In this document: one piece after another, positions 7,846 to 16,880 of the stretch | Layout: each line of letters begins with the position of its first letter | How positions within the stretch are numbered: position 1 is the first letter of the stretch | Source: Bacteroidota bacterium | GTDB lineage: Bacteria; Bacteroidota; Bacteroidia; NS11-12g; UBA9320 | Assembly (NCBI GenBank): GCA_018700895.1 | Contig: JABIUV010000036.1 | Span: forward strand, 1-51,435 | Direction: 5' to 3' | DNA length: 51,435 nt | Notes under the pieces: model-generated | Told to the model about the DNA's origin: nothing | The model's input: the letters and a program-made list of their open reading frames with translations, nothing else | Databases searched by the model: none | Program-made: the position numbers and the translations under genes

Positions 7846-9216
7846 ATGAAGTATACATGTTGGGGAGCAGCCAAGCAAGTAACAGGCAGCATGCATTTGC
7901 TGCAGTTAGATAGCGGATATACCATACTCATAGATTGTGGGATAGATTATGAAGACAAAACAAATAAGGAGATTAACGCACAATTTCCGTTTGATGCTCG
8001 AGAGGTAGATGTACTCATTCTTACCCACGCTCACATAGACCACAGCGGAAATATCCCAAACTTAGTAAAGCACGGTTTTAAAGGTGAAATCATCTGTACC
8101 GAACCTACGGCGTACCTCCTCGAAAAACTATGGATAGACTCCGTAAATATTCAAAATAACAACAGCAAACGCCGCAAAAGCGTAAGGCTATACGGATTCA
8201 AAGAAGTAAAAGACGCCAATGAGCAGTTACTCACGGCCAATTTTTATGAGCGAATAGAACTCAATGAAGCAGTAGCCTTTACCCTGCTAGAAGCAGGACA
8301 CATCATAGGTGCTGCGAGTGTTAGGCTGGAGATTACCGAAAACAATGAAACGAAAATCATAGGATTTACAGGTGACTTAGGCAATCCCGGTAGTAAGCTC
8401 ATTGTAGATGCCGTTCCGATGAAAGGACTAGATGTACTCGTGACCGAAACTACCTACGGCAACCGTCATCACAAAGAAAAACGCACCCCCGAAGAAGTAC
8501 TCATAGAGCGTGTTACCAAAACATGTGTGAACCAAGAGGGACGCTTGATCATCCCTGCTTTTAGTGTAGGACGTACGCAGGCTATACTCTTTACCTTAAA
8601 AAAGCTTTTCAACGAAGGTAAATTACCACCCATCCGTGTATTTGCCGATAGCCCACTGGCTCTGGCGAGTAATAATATTCACAATCGTTTTTCTGATTAC
8701 CTCAACGAGGAAACCCGCAACGACAAACGCGATACCGAGGGCAGCTTATTTGATTTTAAGAGTCTGTACCTCGTAGAGGATGACGACGATGTAGAGGATA
8801 TGGAGATGTACCGCGATGCGTGTATCATCGTTTCTTCTGCCGGAATGCTGGAGGGTGGAAGAATACAGCACCATATTAGTGACCATATTCAAAATCCGCT
8901 GTGTACCATACTCATAGCAGGTTTCTGTTCTCCCGGCACACTAGGAGCACAGCTGCTCGAGGGGCAAAGCCAAATACGTATAAAAGGCAAGGACAAGTAC
9001 GTATATGCCACCGTAATGCAAACCGATGTATTCAGTGCACACCCAGATACCCAAGGACTGCAAGACTACTTTGCCGCTTCTGATAGCGATACACTCCAAC
9101 AGATTTTCTTCGTACACGGGGAAGACCACGCCATGCACGACCTCAAAGAACTCCTACCAGCACCGCTACAGCAGAAAGTGACCATCCCCAGCAGGGGAGA
9201 GGGATTTGAGTTGTAG
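7846..9216 (+). CDS. Metallo-beta-lactamase/beta-CASP RNA-processing exonuclease
   Basis: 456 residues, typical of stand-alone beta-CASP nucleases related to CPSF73 and RNase J. The zinc motif is HAHIDHSG at residues 61-68, with GHIIGAAS, FTGDLGN and ETTYGNRHH as further fold blocks. The beta-CASP insertion follows (PAFSVGRTQA, FADSPLA) and the C-terminal RMMBL part shows AGFCSPGTLGAQLLEG and FSAHPDTQGL. The likely role is RNA endo- or exonuclease work in the cytoplasm. It starts 14 nt after the M28 peptidase stop and is the last gene of this plus-strand run, ahead of a terminator hairpin. Confidence 0.93.
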   Translation: MKYTCWGAAKQVTGSMHLLQLDSGYTILIDCGIDYEDKTNKEINAQFPFDAREVDVLILTHAHIDHSGNIPNLVKHGFKGEIICTEPTAYLLEKLWIDSVNIQNNNSKRRKSVRLYGFKEVKDANEQLLTANFYERIELNEAVAFTLLEAGHIIGAASVRLEITENNETKIIGFTGDLGNPGSKLIVDAVPMKGLDVLVTETTYGNRHHKEKRTPEEVLIERVTKTCVNQEGRLIIPAFSVGRTQAILFTLKKLFNEGKLPPIRVFADSPLALASNNIHNRFSDYLNEETRNDKRDTEGSLFDFKSLYLVEDDDDVEDMEMYRDACIIVSSAGMLEGGRIQHHISDHIQNPLCTILIAGFCSPGTLGAQLLEGQSQIRIKGKDKYVYATVMQTDVFSAHPDTQGLQDYFAASDSDTLQQIFFVHGEDHAMHDLKELLPAPLQQKVTIPSRGEGFEL

Positions 9217-9326
9217 GGAGTAGCTTCTCTTAGGAGGGGAGAGAGAAATGCATGAAAGTTTTAAGTGAACTCCTATTTTCATTCCTTGTACTTACACTGC
9301 GAGATCTCATTATGGCATCCAATATA

Positions 9327-9358
9327 AAAGGCCCCAACACATTCGTGCTGAGGCCTTT
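9327..9358 (-). terminator. Hairpin terminator between convergent genes
   Basis: The arms AAAGGCC and GGCCTTT enclose a partly paired 18-nt centre. On the minus strand the stem is followed by TTTTATATT, so it best terminates the isomerase gene. It may also stop the plus-strand run ending at 9216. Confidence 0.65.
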
Positions 9359-9380
9359 GAAAAGTATTGTTTGATTTGGT

Positions 9381-10382
9381 TTATTCGCCTTCTTCCACGA
9401 TTTCTAAATCACTGAGGAATCCTTTTAGGTTCATAATGATAGGTACATTCATCAGGTCAGCACCTTGCTCATTGGCCAAGTGTACACTCACCCAGTCTAG
9501 GCGGTATATGATATCAAAAATAGACTGCAAAGTGAATTCTGGTATCTGCAAGGGCAACACCTTGTTGTTCTCCAACTCTAGGTGCGATATCAAGAAGTCA
9601 AAGCGTGCCTCTACTCGGTGATTCTCCGTAGAGTAGAGCATAATATAATTGGTGTTGAGCTTACGTGTGTAAGACTCTATCATATTGTGATTGGCCTCAG
9701 GGATTACACTCACAAAACCTTCTAATTTTGAATTTTCTTGTAATTGCTGCGTGAATCGAACAGCTACTGGAGCATATTGTCTATCGGCTACGATTACAAA
9801 TTTATGGGTTGGTGTGTTTTTGAAATAATCAAATATACGCTTCGCACTTTCTTGCATACGCGGCATCTCTGCTTCAAAATAGGCTTTGATTTCTTCTAGC
9901 ACAGGTCGTTGGTCTTGACCTAGTACGTCTCCTAGAATAAGAGCCAAGTAACTGAGTCCTAGTCCTACGGTCATACGTGGTTGGTAGCCGCCTTTCAGTG
10001 GGTACACTTTTAGACTATCTTGGTTAGCAAGCTCATTGAGCGTACCGCCGCCTGTGATGATGATTACCTTGCAGCCTTGTTCTTTGGCTTCATGATATAA
10101 GCTTATGGTTTCTTCTGTATTGCCCGAGTATGAATTTAGTACTACGAGGGTTTTGCGAGATACGTAGCTAGGTAGGTGATAGTCCGCTATGGTCTCTATC
10201 GGAATAGGTGATTTGTCAAAAAACCAATTCTTTATCAATACGGCACCTATACCACTACCTCCCAATCCACCTAAAACGATATTGTCAAAGTCATTGGCTC
10301 CTAATCCGTGGTTGGTGTAATTTTCTAAAACGTACTCAAACTGTTCTGGAAAGTTCTCTAATGATGATTCGTGTGTTATCAT
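9381..10382 (-). CDS. Bifunctional phosphoglucose/phosphomannose isomerase (SIS family)
   Basis: 333 residues. It has two SIS-type sugar isomerase halves: GGLGGSGIG near residue 40 and NSYSGNTEET near residue 90 bind the sugar phosphate. The C-terminal half carries EANHNMIES, the conserved region of the bact-PGI_C family. Members interconvert glucose-6-P or mannose-6-P with fructose-6-P, feeding glycolysis and nucleotide-sugar synthesis. The start ATG at 10382 lies 28 nt below a TATCTTTG element. It is transcribed alone, with a hairpin terminator just past the stop. Confidence 0.93.
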   Translation of the reverse strand: MITHESSLENFPEQFEYVLENYTNHGLGANDFDNIVLGGLGGSGIGAVLIKNWFFDKSPIPIETIADYHLPSYVSRKTLVVLNSYSGNTEETISLYHEAKEQGCKVIIITGGGTLNELANQDSLKVYPLKGGYQPRMTVGLGLSYLALILGDVLGQDQRPVLEEIKAYFEAEMPRMQESAKRIFDYFKNTPTHKFVIVADRQYAPVAVRFTQQLQENSKLEGFVSVIPEANHNMIESYTRKLNTNYIMLYSTENHRVEARFDFLISHLELENNKVLPLQIPEFTLQSIFDIIYRLDWVSVHLANEQGADLMNVPIIMNLKGFLSDLEIVEEGE

Positions 10383-10395
10383 GTGTTATTCTTAA

Positions 10396-10403
10396 TACCT
10401 TTG
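10396..10403 (+). promoter_or_regulatory. Candidate -7 element (TACCTTTG) for the rluD-type gene
   Basis: An exact TAnnTTTG match in the 88-bp divergent gap, 67 nt before the pseudouridine synthase ATG. It faces the opposite-strand element at 10411-10418, so the two promoters overlap. Confidence 0.55.
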
Positions 10404-10410
10404 TAGCCGG

Positions 10411-10418
10411 CAAAGATA
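10411..10418 (-). promoter_or_regulatory. Candidate -7 element (TATCTTTG) for the PGI/PMI gene
   Basis: The minus strand reads TATCTTTG, matching TAnnTTTG, 28 nt before the isomerase start. It lies only 7 nt from the divergent plus-strand element, so simultaneous occupancy of both by RNA polymerase is unlikely. Confidence 0.5.
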
Positions 10419-10470
10419 TGCCGTAAAAATTTACATTATATACACCACCCAAAATATTGCCACTATTAAC

Positions 10471-11514
10471 ATGTCTAGCCAAGAAGAGAATACCGTACAG
10501 ATGTCGGAGACCGAGTTGTTTTTGAAGTATGCCTTCAGTGTAGATCCCGGTCAAGAGCCTGAGCGGATAGATAAGTACTTGGTAAACAAGATAGAAGGGG
10601 CCAGTAGAAACAAGCTGCAAGAGGCCATAGAGCGTAAGCAGGTGGTGGTGAATGGCAAGGCTATTAAGTCTAACTATAAGGTGAAGCCCAACGATTACAT
10701 AGAAGTAAGCGTGGACAAGGAACCTACGGAAATGGACATAGTGCCGGAGGATATCCCACTTAATATTATGTACGAGGATGATGACCTTATGATTGTAAAC
10801 AAAGTGGCGGGAATGGTCGTTCATCCGGGTTTTGGTAACTATACGGGAACCTTGCTCAATGCATTGGCTTTCCGACTGGAGAAAAAAGCGATACATCGCG
10901 GTAAGCGTCCCTGGTTGGTACACCGTATCGATAAAAATACAAGTGGCTTATTGGTAGTGGCCAAAACAGATACCGCTATGGCTCACCTGAGCAGACAATT
11001 CAAAGATCACAGCATAGAGCGTACGTACCAAGCATTGGTATGGGGCAGTATGCAGGAGTCTCAAGGTACAGTAGACACCATCATAGGCAGAGACCAGTAT
11101 GACCGTAAGCGGTTTGTGGTATTGCCACAGGAAGAGGGCAGAGGCAAGCACGCCATCACCCATTACAAAGTGTTGGAAGACTTTTTGTACACCTCGCTAG
11201 TAGAGTGCAAACTAGAAACCGGACGTACACACCAGATAAGGGTGCATATGAAGCACTTAGGTCATCCGCTGTTTAGCGATGATTTTTATGGTGGAAATCG
11301 CATCTTGAAAGGAGTCGTATTTAGCAAGTACAAGCAGTTTGTAGATAATTGCTTTAGCATTATGCCACGCCAAGGGTTGCACGCCAAGTCATTGGGTTTT
11401 GAGCATCCTACCACCAAGGAGTGGATGCAGTTTGAGTCTGAGCTACCTGCCGATATGGCCAAGGTAGTAGAGAAGTGGCGAGTAACCTCGCAGACCTATC
11501 GATTTAATGAATAA
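10471..11514 (+). CDS. rluD: RluA/RluD-family pseudouridine synthase
   Basis: 347 residues. An S4 RNA-binding domain lies at about residues 30-90 (ERIDKYLVNK...NKLQEAIERKQVVVNG). The catalytic domain follows from about 97, with the signature HRIDKNTSGLLVVAK and catalytic aspartate D154. In E. coli, RluD makes pseudouridines 1911, 1915 and 1917 in helix 69 of 23S rRNA, and the S4-plus-catalytic layout fits that role. The exact specificity is inferred. The ATG start is preceded by a 67-nt leader from a TACCTTTG element. It ends 9 nt before the stop of a convergent gene. Confidence 0.9.
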   Translation: MSSQEENTVQMSETELFLKYAFSVDPGQEPERIDKYLVNKIEGASRNKLQEAIERKQVVVNGKAIKSNYKVKPNDYIEVSVDKEPTEMDIVPEDIPLNIMYEDDDLMIVNKVAGMVVHPGFGNYTGTLLNALAFRLEKKAIHRGKRPWLVHRIDKNTSGLLVVAKTDTAMAHLSRQFKDHSIERTYQALVWGSMQESQGTVDTIIGRDQYDRKRFVVLPQEEGRGKHAITHYKVLEDFLYTSLVECKLETGRTHQIRVHMKHLGHPLFSDDFYGGNRILKGVVFSKYKQFVDNCFSIMPRQGLHAKSLGFEHPTTKEWMQFESELPADMAKVVEKWRVTSQTYRFNE

Positions 11515-11523
11515 GACATTGAG

Positions 11524-12504
11524 CTACTGCCAGTAGCTACGTTTTACAAGTAGCTTGCCAAAATTGTATTCCTGCACGGTGACTAAGTACGGGAAACCAG
11601 TGAAGGTAGCAAAGTATCGCTCAGTATCTTCCACGATTACATGTCCCTTTTTGTCTACTAAGGTATTCCCGTTACCCGATTTTTTTTGAAAGAGATTGAG
11701 TTGCTTCTCGCTACCATCGGTAAGTTTCAGTGTTAGCTGTATATGAGGAGTTTGTGCCTTAATGGTGTCCTTAGTTTCTTGAGTAAGATATTCTGCGTAT
11801 CCTTCAAAGTTTTTGAAAGAGAACATGGCAAAATAGCTTTTGGCAGCCACTTGATTTAGGTTGGGTATGGAGGGTTGTATAGTGTATGTGCTATCCTTGC
11901 ATGTGAGGGTGAAAGACTGATTGGGCTCACGGAGATAATTTATAGATACCGATTGTATTTCTTCGGGTGTGTAGTCAAAAACGGAGCGGTTATACCAATC
12001 GTGTACATCTGTGCTGAATTTGGGATATAGAATAGAATTGTATCCCAATATATGAGCGAGGTAGGGTACTCTGCTGCCATTGATATGTAAGTAAGAGGCA
12101 TCTTTTTCGGGGGTGGCTTCACCCACATAAAAATCACGCACCATCTCTTCGCCTTCGTATATTTTAACGTGTACCGCTTTACCTACCATTTTACGAATCG
12201 TATTGTCTTGTGCAGGCTTGGGCACAGGCCCTTTTACGCGTAGTTTTTTGATCGTTTCATTCAGAAAGAGGTCAATACTGGGTGTAAACGCCTCAAAGGT
12301 GTCATTTACATACCATTTGTCCTCTTTTTTGCTCAATACCACCGTATGCCTCTCACGGTCTACCAGCGATATCTTGGTTACGGCATCGGTGTCAGCCATG
12401 GCAAAGTTTTTCTCGTTTACGATAGGCGTATTACTCTGATTAAAATAGTAATAAGCTCCTCCCGCCGCAAGTAGTATGATGATCAACCAAACGTATTTTC
12501 TCAT
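11524..12504 (-). CDS. DUF4340-like membrane-anchored protein
   Basis: About 326 residues. It begins MRKYVWLIIILLAAGGAYYY, a single N-terminal membrane segment, followed by an extracytoplasmic region. Blocks such as ITKISLVDRERHTVVLSKKEDKW resemble the repeated beta units of DUF4340 proteins, which often accompany gliding or ABC-type export genes, but no such genes lie next to it here. An upstream in-frame ATG pair would add 30 residues. I chose 12504 because it places the membrane anchor at the N-terminus and lies 8 nt below a TACCTTTG element. The function is unknown. Confidence 0.75.
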   Translation of the reverse strand: MRKYVWLIIILLAAGGAYYYFNQSNTPIVNEKNFAMADTDAVTKISLVDRERHTVVLSKKEDKWYVNDTFEAFTPSIDLFLNETIKKLRVKGPVPKPAQDNTIRKMVGKAVHVKIYEGEEMVRDFYVGEATPEKDASYLHINGSRVPYLAHILGYNSILYPKFSTDVHDWYNRSVFDYTPEEIQSVSINYLREPNQSFTLTCKDSTYTIQPSIPNLNQVAAKSYFAMFSFKNFEGYAEYLTQETKDTIKAQTPHIQLTLKLTDGSEKQLNLFQKKSGNGNTLVDKKGHVIVEDTERYFATFTGFPYLVTVQEYNFGKLLVKRSYWQ

Positions 12505-12512
12505 ATAGTGGT

Positions 12513-12520
12513 CAAAGGTA
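12513..12520 (-). promoter_or_regulatory. Candidate -7 element (TACCTTTG), near-leaderless spacing
   Basis: The minus strand reads TACCTTTG with only 8 nt to the ATG at 12504. With transcription starting about 7 nt below the element, the mRNA would begin at or next to the start codon. Confidence 0.5.
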
Positions 12521-12709
12521 AGCACATCACGATATATTTTACGGGCACTTTTGGCGAAATAGTTATTTGGATTTATCAAGCTGGTTTGCATCACGTAAGT
12601 TCTACAGCTTACGATACGCTGTGCTCAATACGTTGACCGTCTAATCACATAATTTATCATATTTGCATCCTTGAATTACTTCATAACTGCAAACGTCTAA
12701 CATCACCCG

Positions 12710-13729
12710 GTGAAAAAATCATTAGAAGCCCTCCAAATATTTGTACGTGAGCATCAGGATAATATCGTGGTGTTGGCTGACAAGCATACCCTTCAAGATT
12801 GCTATCCGCTACTCGGTGTAGAGTTGCCTCACTTCATAGTGCCGTATGGTGAGTCTTATAAAAATTTGAATAGTTGTGAGTATATCTGGAAAAAACTCAA
12901 GGATAAGGGTGCTACCCGACAAACGATATTGCTATGCCTAGGAGGTGGTGTGCTGTGTGATATGGGGGCTTTTGCGGGGGCGTGTTATCAGCGTGGTATG
13001 CGAGTAGTGCTCGTGCCTACCAGTCTGCTGGCAATGGTAGACGCCAGTTCGGGAGGTAAGACGGGAGTCAATTTTCTAAATTTTAAAAATTACATTGGTC
13101 TATTCAAGGAGGCTGAAGAAATATTCGTATGCCCAGACTTTTTACCCACTTTGCCGCAGGCAGAAATGAGAAACGGCTATGTAGAAATGCTCAAGCACGG
13201 CCTAATAGCCGACAAATCTCACTACGATGCGGTGAAATATCATTTTCTGAAGTCTAACCATCCGCTCGACCCAAGCTTAATATTTCACTCTATTGCCATA
13301 AAACAACAACATGTAGAGCAAGATTTTTTGGATACGGGTATCCGCAAGCGACTCAATTTTGGTCATACGATAGGTCACGCCTTAGAATCGCACAGTCTCG
13401 TAATCAAGGAGGAAAATGAATCTTTGTCTCACGGCACAGCAGTAGGCCTCGGTATGGTCGTAGAAAGTTACATCAGTGCTCAGTTGGCAGGATTGTCTGA
13501 GGACGATTTGCAGCAAATCACCCTTGTGTTACAAGGGTTGGTAAATAGTGTGAATGAGGATATTCCGAGTATGGATGTGCTTTTGCCGTACCTACAAAAA
13601 GATAAGAAGAACCAATCTGCTGAAATCAATTTTTCGTTGCTTAAAAGTATTGGACACTGCGAACATAATTATACGGCAAGTGTTGAACTCATAGCCGAAG
13701 GGCTCGATTTTTTACGTAAGTTGAAATGA
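12710..13729 (+). CDS. aroB: 3-dehydroquinate synthase
   Basis: 339 residues, slightly short of the usual 350-360. It converts DAHP to 3-dehydroquinate using NAD+ and a divalent metal, in the cytoplasm. GGGVLCDMGAFAGACYQRG and VPTSLLAMVDASSGGKTGVN are the nucleotide and substrate motifs. The metal ligands are visible in EMLKHGLI (E), NFGHTIGHALE (H) and SHGTAVGLGM (H). The start is GTG, 44 nt below a CATATTTG near-match to the -7 consensus. The stop overlaps the aroA ATG by four bases, making an aroB-aroA-aroC operon. Confidence 0.95.
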   Translation: MKKSLEALQIFVREHQDNIVVLADKHTLQDCYPLLGVELPHFIVPYGESYKNLNSCEYIWKKLKDKGATRQTILLCLGGGVLCDMGAFAGACYQRGMRVVLVPTSLLAMVDASSGGKTGVNFLNFKNYIGLFKEAEEIFVCPDFLPTLPQAEMRNGYVEMLKHGLIADKSHYDAVKYHFLKSNHPLDPSLIFHSIAIKQQHVEQDFLDTGIRKRLNFGHTIGHALESHSLVIKEENESLSHGTAVGLGMVVESYISAQLAGLSEDDLQQITLVLQGLVNSVNEDIPSMDVLLPYLQKDKKNQSAEINFSLLKSIGHCEHNYTASVELIAEGLDFLRKLK

Positions 13730-14961
13730 TACGCTTAAGCCATCCTACTCAGGTTCTGAAAGGGACTATAAACATGCCCAGTAGTAAGAGCATTTGTAAC
13801 CGAATGCTAATGCTGCAAAAGCTCTATGAGCCTGAAATGCATCTGGATAATATATCCAATGCAAATGACAGCGTATTGCTCAAAAACATACTGGACAATG
13901 ACATACGCGACATTGATGTGCATGATGCAGGAACGGCTTTGCGTTTTTTGGTGGCTTATTGTGCAATTACCAATGGCGAGTGGACGATACGCGGAACCGA
14001 GCGATTACATCAACGACCTATTAGTCAATTGGTGGATTTACTCCGCAGTTTTGGGGCGGATATAAGCTACTTGGAAGAGGAAGGTTTCGCACCGCTGCGT
14101 ATAGTGGGTAAGCCACTCAAAACTCCTACCACACTTATCGATGTATCCAATTTTAAGAGTAGTCAGTTCGTCTCGGCTATACTACTTATTGCTCCACTTA
14201 TAGAGGGAGAGTTTAACCTCAATGTATCTACCCGTACACATTCTTACTCCTACATTCTACTCACGGTGAGTTGTTTACGAAGGATGGGTTTTTCGGTATA
14301 TATCCGTGGTAGATATATATCGGTACAAAAACAACAAAAGTTTGATGCGGAGTATTTTAAGATAGAGCCTGATTGGAGTTCATTTTACTATTGGGTAAGT
14401 ATGGTGCATCTAGCCAAGGAGGTTGACTTATTCTTCCCCGGTATTCGTCTAGATAATATGCAGAAGGAACGCAAGCGACTTTTTGATGTAGGCAACCGAG
14501 GAATTACCTTTGAGGAGATAAATGGTGGAATGCGTATTATGAAAAAGAGTCAAGGCGAGTTAGAATGTAATGAAACATCCAATTTTGCTCAATTCCCCGA
14601 TAGTGCAATGACCTTTGCGATGCTGCTCCCAGCATTAGGGTGCGAGTTTCACGTCTTTGAGGGGCTCGATAGTTTGAAATATAAAGAATGCGATAGGGAG
14701 GCGGCTATAGCAAATCATCTCCAAAAAGTTAAAGTAGATTTCAAAAAAGTAGAAGAACATTGGGAGCTTCGCAGTACTGAATATACATTGGCAGAGGATA
14801 CCCTGTTCGAAAGTTATGATGATCACCGTATGGTAATGTGTGCAGCACCACTCGCCTTACAAAAACCGATACGCATAGAAAATGAATCCGTCGTAAAAAA
14901 ATCCTATCCGCATTTTTGGGAAGATTTGAAATCAGTAGGATTTGAAATAAAATATCTTTGA
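13726..14961 (+). CDS. aroA: 3-phosphoshikimate 1-carboxyvinyltransferase (EPSP synthase)
   Basis: 411 residues, a short Bacteroidota-type EPSP synthase. It joins phosphoenolpyruvate to shikimate-3-phosphate. Conserved parts are MPSSKSICNRMLML (substrate lysine region), DAGTALRFL (equivalent of NAGTA), HQRPISQLVDLLRSFG, FKSSQFVSAILL, FPDSAMTFA (catalytic aspartate region) and YDDHRMVMCAAPLAL. The sequence is divergent from enterobacterial AroA but keeps these blocks. It is translationally coupled to aroB by an ATGA overlap and followed 4 nt later by aroC. Confidence 0.94.
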   Translation: MIRLSHPTQVLKGTINMPSSKSICNRMLMLQKLYEPEMHLDNISNANDSVLLKNILDNDIRDIDVHDAGTALRFLVAYCAITNGEWTIRGTERLHQRPISQLVDLLRSFGADISYLEEEGFAPLRIVGKPLKTPTTLIDVSNFKSSQFVSAILLIAPLIEGEFNLNVSTRTHSYSYILLTVSCLRRMGFSVYIRGRYISVQKQQKFDAEYFKIEPDWSSFYYWVSMVHLAKEVDLFFPGIRLDNMQKERKRLFDVGNRGITFEEINGGMRIMKKSQGELECNETSNFAQFPDSAMTFAMLLPALGCEFHVFEGLDSLKYKECDREAAIANHLQKVKVDFKKVEEHWELRSTEYTLAEDTLFESYDDHRMVMCAAPLALQKPIRIENESVVKKSYPHFWEDLKSVGFEIKYL

Positions 14962-14965
14962 GGCA

Positions 14966-16027
14966 GTGAATACACTTGGCAAAAACATACGACTGACGAG
15001 CTATGGCGAATCCCACGGAGAAGTGGTAGGAGCGGTGCTCGATGGTTTTCCAGCAGGATATACATTTGATAAAAGCTATATCCAAAAGCAACTCGATAGA
15101 CGACGTCCCGGTCAAAGTAGTATCTCTACACCACGCAATGAGGCCGATGAGGTGATTATTAATAGTGGCATTTTTGAGGGGAAAACAACGGGAGCACCTA
15201 TTCATTTCCAACTTCAAAATAACAATGCCAAGCCCAAGGATTACTCGCATCTCAAAGAGGTGTATCGCCCCAGCCACGCCGACTATACTTACGAGGCCAG
15301 ATATGGCAAAGGCAACAGAGATTATCGCGGTGGAGGCAGGAGTAGTGCACGTGTAACAGCAGGATGGGTAGCTGGAGGAGCATTATTGCAACAATGGCTC
15401 GAGACCCAAAAAAACATCCAAATCGGTGCTTACGTAAAGCAAATAGGAGTAATACGCTTAGAGGAAGAAGCCACTTATTACGCTCAGCACATGGTAGATG
15501 CGAATATAGTGAGATGCCCAAACGCTGAGGTGGCCACGCAAATGATTGAGGCCATAGAGCAAGCAAAAAAGGATAAAGACAGTCTAGGAGGAATTATTCA
15601 GTGTGTGATAAAAGGAGTTCCTGCGGGACTTGGGAATCCGGTTTTTGATAAGATAGACTCCGCTCTGGGCCACGCTATGCTCAGTATTAATGCCGTCAAA
15701 GGTTTTGAACTTGGAGGAGGCTTTGAGATGAGCAGTAAGCGAGGATCAGAAGTGAATGATGCCTTCGAAACAATAAATGGTATACCAACCACCAAGACCA
15801 ACAACTCGGGAGGTGTACAAGGAGGTATAACGAATGGGATGGATATCGTATTTAGTGTGGCTTTTAAGCCTACAGCTACCATTGGTGTCGTCCAATCTAC
15901 GTTGAATACCAAGGGAGAAGCTGTTGAGCTAGCCGCCACAGGCCGTCACGACCCTTGTGTAGTGCCAAGAGCAGTGCCCATTGTAGAGACGCTCGCCGCT
16001 ATGGTGGTGGGGGATTTCCTTTTGTAA
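14966..16027 (+). CDS. aroC: Chorismate synthase
   Basis: 353 residues. It removes phosphate from EPSP to give chorismate, with reduced FMN as cofactor. All three family signatures are present: GESHGEVVGAVLDGFPAG near the N-terminus, GKGNRDYRGGGRSSARVTAG in the middle, and RHDPCVVPRAVPIVE near the end, plus RRPGQS. The start is GTG at 14966, four nt after the aroA stop. It completes the run of three late shikimate enzymes. The shikimate kinase, dehydratase and dehydrogenase steps are encoded elsewhere. Confidence 0.96.
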   Translation: MNTLGKNIRLTSYGESHGEVVGAVLDGFPAGYTFDKSYIQKQLDRRRPGQSSISTPRNEADEVIINSGIFEGKTTGAPIHFQLQNNNAKPKDYSHLKEVYRPSHADYTYEARYGKGNRDYRGGGRSSARVTAGWVAGGALLQQWLETQKNIQIGAYVKQIGVIRLEEEATYYAQHMVDANIVRCPNAEVATQMIEAIEQAKKDKDSLGGIIQCVIKGVPAGLGNPVFDKIDSALGHAMLSINAVKGFELGGGFEMSSKRGSEVNDAFETINGIPTTKTNNSGGVQGGITNGMDIVFSVAFKPTATIGVVQSTLNTKGEAVELAATGRHDPCVVPRAVPIVETLAAMVVGDFLL

Positions 16028-16094
16028 ACACAGATGTATTACTGGTTAACTTGCCGTATACTAAGAGTGATGCTTAACGTTTAGGAATTTAAAA

Positions 16095-16679
16095 ATGATG
16101 AGATTTCATGTAATTACCATACCCCTAATATTTTGGTCTTCCTTCTTATTTGGTCAAAATGATACCTTAATAGTGGGAGTTGAAACTGAAATAGAGGAGG
16201 TAGATTCTGGAAACTATGATTGTGTTTATTTGGAACAACCTTTGGAGTTGGACTCGATTTATCCGTTATCTATTTCTGATAGTATAGTGTTACATACCTT
16301 CTGGCCGAATGAAGATGCAGATTATCCAAGTTCTGAAATAGATGAGGATGTTTTTCTTCTTAGTGTGATAGAGCAGTCCTTGACTCTAAATCTAACGCAA
16401 ACAGAAAATGTATTCGATATTCTATTTAACTATAAAACTACCAAGTTTGGAACTGATTTTTTTGAGACGATGTGCTATAATCCACACCATGTATTTGTTT
16501 TCTATGAGAATGGAAAAGCAATTGATTATTTAGAATTATGTGTTGGTTGTGAAAAGTACAAAACTCATATTAAGTTTGACTTAGATTTTTGTCCTGAAAA
16601 ATGGTGCATGCTATATCATTACTTTAATAGTGTAGGTTTGGACCACAAGTTCTTGGAGGACGTAAATCGGTGTAAGTAA
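16095..16679 (+). CDS. Hypothetical secreted protein
   Basis: 194 residues of unrecognised family. It begins with a hydrophobic signal peptide (FHVITIPLIFWSSFLFGQ) ending near residue 21, followed by an acidic mature protein rich in D and E. The C-terminal third holds several cysteines (CYNPHH, CVGCEKYK, CPEKWC), suggesting disulfides or metal binding outside the cytoplasm. Base composition is more AT-rich than the upstream aro genes, and it is separated from aroC by 67 bp, so it is probably a separate unit. Confidence 0.7.
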   Translation: MMRFHVITIPLIFWSSFLFGQNDTLIVGVETEIEEVDSGNYDCVYLEQPLELDSIYPLSISDSIVLHTFWPNEDADYPSSEIDEDVFLLSVIEQSLTLNLTQTENVFDILFNYKTTKFGTDFFETMCYNPHHVFVFYENGKAIDYLELCVGCEKYKTHIKFDLDFCPEKWCMLYHYFNSVGLDHKFLEDVNRCK

Positions 16680-16717
16680 TTGGTTTGGCAAATGCGTGCC
16701 TTGTCGTCACTCCAAAG

Positions 16718-16876
16718 CTAGTCTTTGGAATCTTCATTTTCACTTACATACGGCAGCACAGCTGCAAGAGCCGCTAATCCCATCCCTACTATCAGAATTG
16801 TGTTTCCGTAAGGCCAATGCATTACCTTAATTGTGGCACCTATGAGGGTGAGTAAAGCTCCTAGTGTGGATTTCAA
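16718..16876 (-). CDS. Candidate GldL-like small membrane protein (52 aa)
   Basis: A minus-strand reading frame from TTG at 16876 to TAG at 16718. The peptide begins MKSTLGALLTLIGATIKVMH and continues WPYGNTILIVGMGLAALAAV before an acidic tail ending in NEDSKD. Two hydrophobic segments flank a K-V-M-H-W-P-Y-G block, the pattern seen at the N-terminus of the T9SS motor protein GldL (KxMHxPG) and in short Bacteroidota relatives. It lacks the long GldL cytoplasmic part. The TTG start lies 4 nt from the divergent GTG start at 16881, so the promoter of one must lie inside the other, and no clear promoter is seen. The frame is open further upstream but has no other start. Function would be inference. 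Confidence 0.5.
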   Translation of the reverse strand: MKSTLGALLTLIGATIKVMHWPYGNTILIVGMGLAALAAVLPYVSENEDSKD

Positions 16877-16880
16877 TTGG

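Noticed and set aside
9204-9326. Possible small gene after the beta-CASP nuclease
   Set aside because: Only a few codons are open in any frame and no start with coding-like sequence was found.
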